Shown: piece by piece, positions 41,061 through 64,000 of the stretch
Numbering within the stretch: position 1 is the stretch's first letter
Layout of the letters: each line of letters starts with the position of its first letter
DNA from: Alentia gelatinosa
Lineage: Eukaryota; Annelida; Polychaeta; Phyllodocida; Polynoidae
DNA length: 64,000 bases
Direction of reading: 5' to 3'
Assembly: GCA_950022655.1 (NCBI GenBank)
Contig: OX465583.1
Span: forward strand, 14,159,298-14,223,297
The notes under the pieces: model-generated
Database searches by the model: none
Told to the model about the DNA's origin: nothing
The model's input: the letters and a program-made list of their open reading frames with translations, nothing else
Made by a program: the position numbers and the translations under genes

Positions 41061-41885
41061 TGCAGCCGACCCTTGGCGGCTGAGTATACACGCTCAGCAT
41101 ACATGCTCGCACTGTTAATTAGTGTTGAATGTTTATTCAAACACTCGACACTGACCAGCCTGTGAACTCGGCCGTGTTTGCCCCTGCGGAGTAATACGCT
41201 CCGCTGAACAAGAACAATACCCGAGATAAGCCCTTGAGGTGACCCGGCGCCGACTTCCCGGCATGGTATGCTCATAATACAAACAACCTCGGCCAAAAGA
41301 CAATCGATTGGGCAATAAACAAACAGAAGAACAATCTGCGGAGTACCACGCCTGAGTGACTTTGAACAATTCATTTTGCGGTCTATACAGCTATATATAC
41401 TTCTTAGGAAGGCACCTAGGATGCAGCGGAAGGGCCTATAGTTTGTCATTATTAAATCCGCATGAACTTAAAGAACAAGTTCAGGTACAGTGATGAAAGG
41501 GCCGTATATACCAGCATTATATTCCTAAGGATAGGAGTGTTGCTTTGAGAGTTTGGTATATAAAATCAACACCCTTATAAATCAACAACTTTAACACAAA
41601 ATAGGCTTTGTATAGCGGATGACAGTATTCCAAAACATCTCCTCGTTTCAGGATTCGAGGAACATTTTATTGTAATATACGCTCGCACACATCTGTTTAT
41701 TTGTGCCTATTTGAAATATACCTTGTTAGAATATAGCAGCTTTGTGGTTTGGATTATTTACAGACTTCTGAACACCAACTGCACGCCAAGTTTATGTACC
41801 AATCCCAAGGTTTTGTTTACACTGCAGACTGTCCCCACGCAACGCGAAATGAAAACCAGGGACCCTAGCGATGAGGGAGGGGTTT
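41061..41885. other. Intergenic, nothing firmly recognised
   Basis: A GC-richer patch at 41085-41300 (GGCGGCTGAGTATACACGCT, CCCGGCGCCGACTTCCCGG) has no frame I trust. The remainder is AT-rich and ends at the Copia target site. Confidence 0.35.
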
Positions 41886-41890
41886 GTAAG
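41886..41890. repeat. Copia target site duplication GTAAG (left)
   Basis: Same five bases follow the right LTR at 46180-46184. Confidence 0.95.
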
Positions 41891-42132
41891 TGTTAGTACT
41901 TAGCCACTGTAGGCATTGTGTATGGTGGGAGTCTTGCCCCAGTGAGACCCCTGGTGTGTTGTAACTGAACTAAAGACTGCCTATGTGTTTTACCATTTCC
42001 TATGTATTCACATTCTGTTGTTTTCTGGAAGCATGTGGAGATCCTTTTAGTAAGTGTTGTGTTTCCTGGGCCTAATAAAGCCTTTATCTACTAAAAGAAG
42101 AAGTTTTATCCTCTATCAACATGGCAGCAACA
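41891..42132 (+). repeat. 5' LTR, 242 bp
   Basis: TGTTAGTACTTAGCCACTG... to ...ATGGCAGCAACA. Holds a likely poly(A) signal (CCTAATAAAGCC, near 42071). The last 12 bases contain the gag ATG. Confidence 0.95.
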
Positions 42133-42900
42133 GGTTATGGGCCCAGTAGGCTTGCTGGGAAGCTGCATTTTGATGGAGATGAGTCCAAGTATGAGCTGTG
42201 GGAGGTGAGGATGCTGTCCTATCTGAGGAAGGAGAAGCTCTATGACACAGTCATACCCAAGGAAGATGATGACACTGCTCCTGATGTTGAGAAGAATGCA
42301 CAAGCATTTGGTGAGTTGGCCACATATCTAGATGATAGGAGTCTGTCCATAGTGATGAGGGAAGCCAGTAATGATAGGAGGAAGGCCCTGCAGATCCTGA
42401 GGGACCACTACAAAGGGAAGAGCAAGCCCAGGGTCATCTCTCTATATACAGAACTGACATCCCTGCAGAAAGGTAATGATGAATCCACTACTGACTATGT
42501 GATTAGGGCAGAGACATTATCCAATTCACTCAAGGAGGCTGGTGAGACCATTAGTGACAGTTTGCTGATTGCAATGGTGTTGAAAGGACTACCCCTGGAA
42601 TTCAAACCATTTATTGCCATTGAAATCCAGAAGGATGTGAAGGAGAAATTCAGTGACTTTAAGAGACGTCTTCAAGTCCACAGTGACAATGAACAAATGT
42701 TGTTCCCAAAACGCACAGACAATGTGCTGAAAACAAAGGCGAGTGAAAATTCCGCTAGTGTGAATGCTGGCGATGCAAATTATCAGGTGATATGTTTCTT
42801 GTGCCGTGAACCAGGTAACAAGTCCTACGAGTGCAAAAACAGACACAAAAAGAAATGGTGTCATAATTGTAAGAATCAAACACATTGGACAAATCAGTAA
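42121..42900 (+). pseudogene. Copia gag
   Basis: 259 codons. KYELWEVRMLSYLRKEKLYD and the following helices are the UBN2-type Copia gag; near the C-terminus CFLCREPGNKSYEC is a CCHC knuckle whose His is Asn, and a second CHNC cluster follows. The frame stops at 42898 before reaching the protease, which lies in another frame. Start chosen at the ATG inside the LTR since the reading is continuous and conserved from there. Confidence 0.85.
42133..42146 (+). other. Primer binding site (tRNA-iMet anticodon half)
   Basis: GGTTATGGGCCCAG directly follows the LTR and is complementary to the anticodon stem-loop of initiator tRNA-Met (CTGGGCCCATAACC). Drosophila copia is known to prime from a tRNA-iMet fragment cut in this loop. 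The 14 bases are also gag codons. Confidence 0.85.
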
Positions 42901-42902
42901 GA

Positions 42903-44290
42903 AAGAAAGTGCGAAATATGTGAGTGATGACGTAGATAGAGTTTCGAATCATTCTTTTGCATTCAAAATCAGTGTTGATCATGTGAATGTGTGTAATCCA
43001 TTGCCATATGAAATTCTTGTTGATTGTGGTGCAACGACCCATATCATTAATAATGTGAACAAATTTGTGTCTTTTGATGAAAACTTTGGTTCAGATACCC
43101 ACTACATAGAGTTAGCAGATGGTAGCCGTACAAATCAGGTCATAAAGGGAAGGGGTACAGCACAAGTGGTATTGCACGATAGTAAGGGTAACGCATACCA
43201 GGTAAGACTGTATGACGCATTGTATGTTCCATCCTACAACCTTGACATCCTGTCGGTACATGCTGCTACCCAGAGAGGTGCTAGATTTGAGTTTAGCTGT
43301 GACAAAACTGCGTTATTTGCTCCTGATGGTACGAGATTTGATATTGAGAAACATGGCCGATTGTATTACCTTAACTGCAGATTGTATTACCGAGCTGCAG
43401 ACGAGCGGGCAATTGCGCCGCTGGAAACTGTGTATATTGATCTTACAGGTCCAGTAACTCCGACCGCGCGAGATGGTTTCAAGTATGCTATATGTTTCAA
43501 AGACGACTACACAGGTGCTAGTTTGGTATATTTTCTCAAACAGAAGTCTGATACTGTGGTTGCGACCGAAAAGTTCTTGGCCAATGTAGCCCCTTATGGG
43601 AAAGTAAAGTGTATTCGGTCAGACAATGGTGGTGAGTATATTTCAAAGGAGTTTGAACAGTTGTTGGTAAACCACCAAATCAAACATGAATATACATGTC
43701 CATATTCACCACATCAAAATGGTACATGCGAACGTGATTGGCGTACATTATTTGAAATGGCCAGATGTCTCATGTCAGACACCAGTGTTTCAAAATGTTT
43801 TTGGACTTATGCAGTAATGTGTGCTGCATATATTCGCTACCGATGCTACAACGAGCGCATTGCGATGACACCATATGAGGCTCTTACAGGTAAGAAGCCA
43901 AACCTGAGTGGTATGTATATATTTGGTACTGTGTGTTACACATATGTAGAGGAGAAGAAGAAACTGGATGATCGCTGCGAGCGAGGTATTTTTCTGGGAT
44001 ATGACAAGAGTAGCCCCGCATATTTAGTATACATCCCAGAATGCAATACCGTACGGAGAGTTCGATGTGTAAAATTCACAAACAGGTACCTGGTGCAAGA
44101 GCTGCTGATAGAACCAGAGTTCCCTGTTAGAGGTAATGTACAAGATGCAGAAAATGTCCCTGACGTACCCATTCTACCTGATGTACCCGTTGTACCTGAT
44201 ATACCTGAGAATGTCCCTATTCAAGATGGTGAACCAAATGATGCTGCGGTAAATAATGAAGCAGTGGGGGAGCGTAGGTATCCAGCTTGA
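42903..44290 (+). pseudogene. Copia protease and integrase region
   Basis: Protease active site VDCGATTHI (Asp codon 43022) has Cys in place of the usual Ser/Thr. Integrase catalytic triad is complete: Asp 43439 (VYIDLTGP), Asp 43622 (RSDNGGEY), Glu 43730 (NGTCERDWRT), giving the 35-residue D-E spacing. The HHCC zinc domain expected between HGRLYYLN and IAPLETV is missing: two GATTGTATTACC strings (43359-43396 region) meet where it should be. C-terminus has the FLGYDKSSPAYLVY domain and a VPDVP-type repeat. TGA at 44288. Confidence 0.9.
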
Positions 44291-44423
44291 ACAACCCGAG
44301 GCGAAGAGCCCCTGTGGCTCAAGGATACAGTCCATTTTGTAGATTATTGTTACCGTATGTCAAATGTCCCCCATACATATGATGAAGCGATAGTCATGTG
44401 ATGCCCCAAAATGGCGAGAGGCC

Positions 44424-45889
44424 ATGAATGCTGAGTTTGATTCACTGAGGGATAATGATACTTTTGAGTTAACAAAACTACCCGAGGGTCGTAAAACTGT
44501 CGGTGGTCTATGGGTCTATGCTGTGAAATCAGGACCTGATGACAGTGAACAATACAAAGCTCGCTATGTTGCGAAAGGTTATAGTCAAGTACAAGATATT
44601 GATTACCATGAGACATTTTCACCCACTACACAAATGTCATCCATTTGTATGCTTATGGAAGTCAGTGTTCAGGAAAACTTGTTGTTCATCAAATGGATGT
44701 TAAGACCGCATATCTGAATGCTCCGATCGATTGTGAGTTGTATATTGAACAACCAGAAGGATACAAAGTGTATGATGAAAATGGTGAAGAGTTAGTGTGT
44801 AAACTCAAGAAGTCCCTGTATGGACTCAAACAGAGTGGTCGTATCTGGAATAACATGCTTGACAGTTATCTAAAGAGTGAAGGTTTTGACAAATCTCAAG
44901 TTGACCCGTGTATGTATCGTAGAGTCACAAATGAAGGCACAGTCATCATCCTTATATGGGTAGATGATCTGATCATTGCTACAAGTAATGATGGTCTGAT
45001 GGTACAGGTAAAGGAATCCTTGGCAAACTGTTTCAAGATGAAAGATCTTGGAGTCCTTTCCTGGTTTCTAGGTATAGAGTTTGAATGCCAAGATGGTAGT
45101 ATTAAAATGAACCAGACCAAATATCTGGGAAATGTGTTAAAGAGATTCAACATGTCAGAGTGTAAACCCAAGACAATTCCATGTGACATAGGCTCAAACA
45201 AACAGACAAACGAAGCAGAGTTAGCAGATCCAACTCTCTATAGAGAAATTGTTGGTAGTCTCATTTATTGTATGACAGCCACAAGGCCAGATCTATGTTA
45301 TGTAGTTACATATTTGTCACAGTTTATGTCCAAGCCAACCAAAGCTCACATGGGCTTAGCTAAAAGAGTACTGAGGTATTTAAAAGGTACTATCAATCAA
45401 AACATGATTTTCACAAAATCTGATGAACCATTCAAGCTGTATGGTTATTGTGATGCAGACTGGGCGTCTGAAGAAGATAGAAGAAGCATCACAGATTATG
45501 CTTTCCGACTAACCCCCAGTGGTCCACTTATCTCTTACAAGAGTAAGAAACAACAAAGTGTAGCCTTATCTACATGTGAGGCAGAGTACATGGCTATATC
45601 AGCTGCAACTCAGGAGATAAAGTTTCTGAATCAATTGTTGTATGATATGACAAGTGTTGAGTCAGAGGGTGTTACTCTTCATGTAGACAACCAAGGAGCG
45701 ATCGCGCTCGCCAAAAATCCTGTTCAGCGTCAAAGGTCAAAACATATCGATATTCGCTATCATTATGTTCGTCAAGAAGTACAGAACGGTTTCATTGTTC
45801 TCGAGTATATTCCGACAAACGAGAATGTTGCTGATATGTTCACAAAGCCTGTCTCAAGAGTTAAGATTGATACTTTTATGTGTAACTAG
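44424..45889 (+). pseudogene. Copia reverse transcriptase and RNase H region
   Basis: First segment (44400-44690) carries KARYVAKGYSQVQDIDYHET; after a frameshift near 44670 the frame 44645-45889 has QMDVKTAYLNAPI (motif A), SLYGLKQSGRIWNNML, WVDDLIIAT (motif C), YCDADWASEEDRRS (RNase H first Asp), STCEAEYMAIS, HVDNQGAIALAKNP and RSKHIDIRYHYVR. All Copia RT and RNase H boxes are intact in the second segment. Confidence 0.92.
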
Positions 45890-45928
45890 TATGTATGCTT
45901 ATCCATGATATTTAGCCAACTGCGGCTT

Positions 45929-45937
45929 AAGTGGGGG
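45929..45937 (+). other. Polypurine tract
   Basis: AAGTGGGGG directly before the 3' LTR; primes plus-strand synthesis in LTR elements. One T interrupts it. Confidence 0.75.
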
Positions 45938-46179
45938 TGTTAGTACTAAGCCACTGTAGGCATTGTGTATGGTGGGAGTCTTGCCCCAGTGAGACCCCTG
46001 GTGTGTTGTAACTGAACTAAAGACTGCCTATGTGTTTTACCATTTCCTATGTATTCACATCCTGTTGTTTTCTGGAAGCATGTGGAGATCCTTTTAGTAA
46101 GTGTTGTGTATTCTGGGCCTAATAAAGCCTTTATCTACTAAAAGAAGAAGTTTTATCCTCTATCAACATGGCAGCAACA
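45938..46179 (+). repeat. 3' LTR, 242 bp
   Basis: Same length as the 5' LTR with four substitutions seen (near LTR positions 11, 130 and two around 192). Ends ATGGCAGCAACA and is followed by GTAAG. Confidence 0.95.
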
Positions 46180-46184
46180 GTAAG

Positions 46185-46650
46185 GTGGGTGGGAGGGGTA
46201 TCCGCTATGTGAAGGTGGTAGGTGGTGGGGCTTGGGAGAGATGGGCGGGGAATGACCATGTTCCGCTGGCTGTGAACCACACAGGGTGCGTGGAGTGGAG
46301 TACGGGGCGTATGGGTGGGAGGAGGGCGCATGGTGTTGGCTCGTGTCTATGAGGACGTGTCAGAGGGAACCAAGCAGTGGTGGTTTTCCTGGCAAGGCTG
46401 TGGGGGCTGGAGCGATGACGGGCATAAGGACCGGGGTGGGGGTCGAACTGAAGAGGGAAACAAACTGTAGAGGGTGAGTTTGCTGAGGGAGGGAGGGGCA
46501 GAGGGGTTTGGGGCGTGTCTTCTGGGCGGGTAGGTACGCGTGTGTAGGGTGTGGGGGTGTGAGAGGTCTGTACACTCGTCGAGCCTCGTATTGATTTTTG
46601 GTGAGACCCACATGCTCGGCGTACCTGTAGACTAGGAGCAAATAGTATGT
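46185..46650. other. G/T-rich intergenic patch
   Basis: The + strand is full of GGGTGGG, GGGAGGGG and GGTGTGGGGGTGTG runs and could form G-quadruplexes. Long Pro/Thr/Ser frames on the minus strand come from this bias and are not supported as genes. The Copia element was inserted at the left edge. Confidence 0.5.
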
Positions 46651-46715
46651 TCATCCTAGATGAATGAGCGTGCTATTATAGATGAATAACAATTAAAAGG
46701 TATAAGTTAGATTCA

Positions 46716-47030
46716 GTCTATGGATAGTTTTCTGTAACCCAATTGCACCCAGTCAACTTGCAATTTCTGCAACTGCCTATCTAGGACCTAAACAAATCAA
46801 GCACCAGTGGGTCTTGAGGTATTTTGGTATTGAGTGATTGGTCATGGTCAGCTGGTCATGCCTCTAAGAGACTGTGACTCTGGCTCCCTGCTCTGTTCTC
46901 AATATCACAGTGAATAGCACACAGATAGTGAAGGGATAATTTGTATGCAGTACCCTGAAAGTCTATATGGACCCCTCTAAACTCTAGATGATGTATTTAG
47001 CGCGTGCAAGCACGCTCTAATAAACTAGAT
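46716..47030 (-). repeat. Dispersed ~315-bp repeat, partner of 6372-6695
   Basis: Inverted relative to 6372-6695, ending with hairpin AGCGCGTGCAAGCACGCT then CTAATAAACTAG. Both copies stop at the same CTAG, supporting a true element end. Confidence 0.75.
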
Positions 47031-47034
47031 GTTG

Positions 47035-48690
47035 GCGTGGGACTTATAGACACCCAATGCATGCAAGAAAGGATGTACAAGGCGAGCCCCAACCTCCTTA
47101 TTCCACTCGCCACTGAGGTGGCGATTGTGGATCCTCCTCTCCCCATCCCCGCATTGACACCCGACCTGGACAAGTCGCCGTGTCAGCCTCTCCTTTGACA
47201 GGGAGTCAATATCCTCTACAATGTTGGGTATGAAACATTAATATTTTCCATGTACCAGCTTCAGGTTTCAAATATGAATAAAGATGATTTTAAGATAACG
47301 ATTGAACGCCATCCAGATTGTACTCACATTAATAATACTCATAAAACTTAAAATGTTCATTGGCTCTTTTTATTCTTCTTCTTCTAAAACCTTAACAAAA
47401 TGGGTGAACACGCAACCGACCACTCCCATAGGGCTTATACATAGTGTATGAAACGGATTATAGATAACAATGTAACAAAAGCGTACTTGTGCTCTGATAG
47501 ACAGGGGCAGATTACAATGTCACTAGTGATGAATATTTCAAATGATTTAGTTAAAACTGCATATAGAACTAATAGTGTATTCATATTTGGAGAAAGTGTG
47601 TTCCGATTAGGGGATTGCAATACTGAGACTGGGTAACATAAAAACGCTATGCATCTCGCATGCCTTGCACACTACTTTTATGAAAATACATTGCTTTTAT
47701 GCAAAATATACCTGCTCTACATCTGCTAACTATACATTAAAAGAGGTTCCACTATATTCGAGTCTTATATTCCGCGTCATTTGAACCCGTGACTGAAGAG
47801 TTTCTAATAAATCCTACTTTTTTTCAGTCAAAGCATCAGTTCTAATCTCATCTGCCCATTTCCTGAACACTCCAGCTACATAAACATTACTCGCTGTCTT
47901 CTCATTTTCATCCGACCATTCTTTCACTATATATGTTAAGAATCAACACGTTAGTTATCACCACAAAGTCACCTGCTTCCCATCATACCATAGAATATAC
48001 CGCCTGATCACCATATTCTCGCCATTCACTGTCAGTAAAATATTATCATTTACATCATCAGTTTGTTGGTTTTTGCAGTCAGGACTTGAACTCAATACTT
48101 TTCGGACCAGCAGGCAATCGGGCAGGGCACCTGGTGAACTATCCTGCCACCTTTTAATCATCAGGATCCAACACATAATTATCTACAGCCATATATCCCC
48201 AGTAAGCAATACTTTACTCCTAACACTTTCCCGCCATCGTTACCAGTAACTACCACTTCAGTAAGCAACTGCAGTTTTATATCTTCTATTTGTCAGAAGT
48301 AGCAGATACTTGAGCATTTTCCTTCCTCTCATAATTAGTAAGCGACACTTTACCATATTCCCATCACTCATTACCAACACACATACATATTTAGTAACTG
48401 TCACTTTACTACATTTAAACTAACCAACATTCGACCATCATCTCGCCATTCATAACCAGAAACTAACATCCATTCAAATCTCATCCTCAGTAACCTAATA
48501 TCACTTTCTCCACACCATTCATTCATAATCTACTTGAGGCCCATCAATACCTACTTCCCCTACCCTCCTAATTAGCAGACGACAATCCAAACCCCTGCGA
48601 ACCATTCCATCCAAGCGATCGTCAATTCTTATCTCCAAGAGGAGGACTTCGGAGAAACTCCCGCAGGCGCGTCAGAGGAGGCCTGGCGCT
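47035..48690. other. Intergenic / 3' flank of coiled-coil gene, nothing recognised
   Basis: AT-rich; repeated CATCA, CCATTC and AGTAACT strings at 47900-48540 look like degenerate low-complexity repetition (many CAGTAAC/CATTC units). Likely 3' UTR and flank of gene 2. Confidence 0.35.
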
Positions 48691-48697
48691 GGTTTCT

Positions 48698-63072
<14,375 letters not shown>

Positions 63073-63097
63073 CTGGTGGAGGAGGATGACAGGAAGT

Positions 63098-63365
63098 CAG
63101 GCATGTCAGTTGAGGTCAGGGAAAAAAGTGGAAATATTTTCATGTGGATTTTTTTGCCTCAGAGAGTTTGGGAAATCTAGGATAATATGTCCTTGTCAGC
63201 CATGGCATGGGGCTCAGGGTCTGTGGGGAGGTTCAAACCACTGTTTTCTTGGCGTAAATGAAGTTAAATCAATAGTATCTTTGTTTGACACGGGGGAAAG
63301 CAATTCCATATTTTGAAAATTGAAAAAGTGGATTTTCACGGAAAACTGGAAAACTGACATCTCTG
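63098..63365 (+). mobile_element. 268-bp MITE, CAGGGATGTCAG family, at exon border
   Basis: Ends CAGGCATGTCAG and CTGACATCTCTG, flanked by GGAAGT on both sides (63092-63097, 63366-63371). Closely follows the 12731 copy. It begins 25 nt upstream of the acceptor of the exon at 63072. Confidence 0.9.
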
Positions 63366-63674
63366 GGAAGTTTGGGGTGAGGAGGAGCAGAGATTTTACG
63401 ATGGGTCCACATGAGGTCATTTATCCCTATGAGGACGGCGGCCCGTTGACGAGTGTCTTGACGAGGCGAGTTGCCATAGTGTGCTGCTAGGGTACGACGG
63501 GTCTATCATGAGTCAACTTTATCCTCATAGTCAAAACTGCACAGTGCTATGGGTAACCGCATTGTATTTTTTTTCTAAATATACCAAAATAAACTCTTGT
63601 TTTCAACAAAATGTCTAAATGTTACCAGAATCCAATGATTATCCCTTATAAAAAGTATTCATAATTATACAATT

Positions 63675-63792
63675 GAAAAATAATGCCTTGAGGTATCATG
63701 CGTCCTTAGTGCGGTGATGCCTGGAGGCATCCTGGAGGCATCATGCGTCAGTAGCGCGGCGATGCCTCCCTGCATCATGCGTTCTTGAAGGG
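63675..63792 (+). mobile_element. Partial piggyBac-type MITE end
   Basis: GGGTTAA end and repeated GATGCC(T)GGAGGCATC / GCATCATGCGT units, related to the right end of 8040-8382. The following TTAACCCTTCACATG could be the start of a second, adjoining copy. Confidence 0.6.
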
Positions 63793-64000
63793 TTAACCCT
63801 TCACATGAAAACGCATTTATAATACATGTATGCGTTAGTTAATACGAAAGGTTACATAAGTGAGGTAATTAGACAACCTCTTCCCAGAAAACTATACGAT
63901 ACACGTCAAACGTGAAAATTGGGAAAAACAATTATTCGAAGAAAATCGGTCGCCTTGTTACAAAGACACAGGGGCCTCCATAGAGTATGTACGCACTGAA

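Larger units (their letters stand above)
41891..46179 (+). mobile_element. Copia-type LTR retrotransposon (GalEA-like), full length, defective
   Basis: 4289 bp, two 242-bp LTRs (TGTTAG...CAACA), 5-bp target duplication, tRNA-iMet half-molecule primer site, gag, protease, integrase, RT and RNase H in Copia order. Broken by frameshifts near 42890, 44300-44430 and 44670, a stop at 44288 and loss of the integrase zinc domain. I count four differences between LTRs (about 1.7%), so the insertion is fairly recent. The coding wording (start MAATGYGPSRLAGKLHFDGD, protease DCGATTHI) fits the GalEA group known from marine invertebrates. Confidence 0.95.

Noticed and set aside
42589..43042. Minus-strand frames across the Copia gag-pol region
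   Set aside because: Antisense shadows of retrotransposon coding sequence.
46205..46654. Pro/Thr/Ser-rich minus-strand frames up to 149 codons
   Set aside because: They overlap one another in several frames over a G/T-biased tract, with no start, splice or domain support.
63428..63480. Minus-strand MATRLVKTLVNGPPSS as a possible first exon of the coiled-coil gene
   Set aside because: No GT donor gives the required phase (one base of the split codon), and the frame stops after 16 codons.

Overview
The window looks like AT-rich nuclear DNA of an invertebrate animal. Coding exons are short, GC-rich and separated by kilobase introns with GT/AG borders. The spaces between them are packed with tRNA-derived SINEs, non-LTR and LTR retrotransposons, MITEs and fold-back hairpins. 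A marine lophotrochozoan (mollusc-like) genome is my best guess from the repeat types (GalEA-like Copia, I-like LINE, tRNA SINE with an ACGTTAAAT-type tail), but this is inference. No prokaryotic features, CRISPR arrays, rRNA or intact tRNA genes were seen.

Two host genes can be assembled exon by exon, both on the minus strand. Gene 1 (23613 down to 1822) has five coding exons with compatible phases and encodes a 235-residue longin R-SNARE: VAMP7-type longin domain, VAMP8-like SNARE helix and a C-terminal membrane anchor. Its 10.5-kb last intron contains a second same-strand open reading frame (4581 to an assembly gap at 2677) for a long, disordered, Lys/Ala/Pro-rich protein. That frame holds an in-frame 63-residue duplication whose copies differ mostly by synonymous changes. 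Gene 2 (63072 down to 48698) has five phase-consistent exons and encodes an unrecognised coiled-coil protein; its 5' end lies before the visible exons or outside the window.

Layout: 1-23.6 kb is gene 1 with SINEs (12.1 and 14.8 kb), MITEs, a zinc-finger-bearing retroelement-like ORF (15.9-16.65 kb) and a hammerhead-ribozyme-like motif (16.93 kb) in its introns. 23.7-48.6 kb is intergenic and repeat-dominated: a 131-bp tandem triplication next to the first coding exon, a CpG-rich promoter-like patch (29.7 kb), a 660-bp MITE, a LINE split by another MITE (35.7-37.76 kb), a tyrosine-recombinase remnant (38.1 kb), an I-like LINE with RNase H (38.3-41.06 kb) and a Copia element with 242-bp LTRs and GTAAG target duplications (41891-46179). 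48.7-63.1 kb is gene 2, with a (GACA)n array, a 677-bp element built of TGTCGGAA-type motifs and more MITEs and hairpins in its introns.

The most unusual theme is a set of fold-back elements scattered over the whole window. Their arms and terminal repeats differ from copy to copy but stay self-complementary, while the interior (CATAGGCTTAACAT) and the hairpin tip (ACTCGnCTnCGnCTCGTGA) recur. Together with the hammerhead-like motif and several transposons sitting 20-48 nt from splice sites, these are the places most worth a second look.
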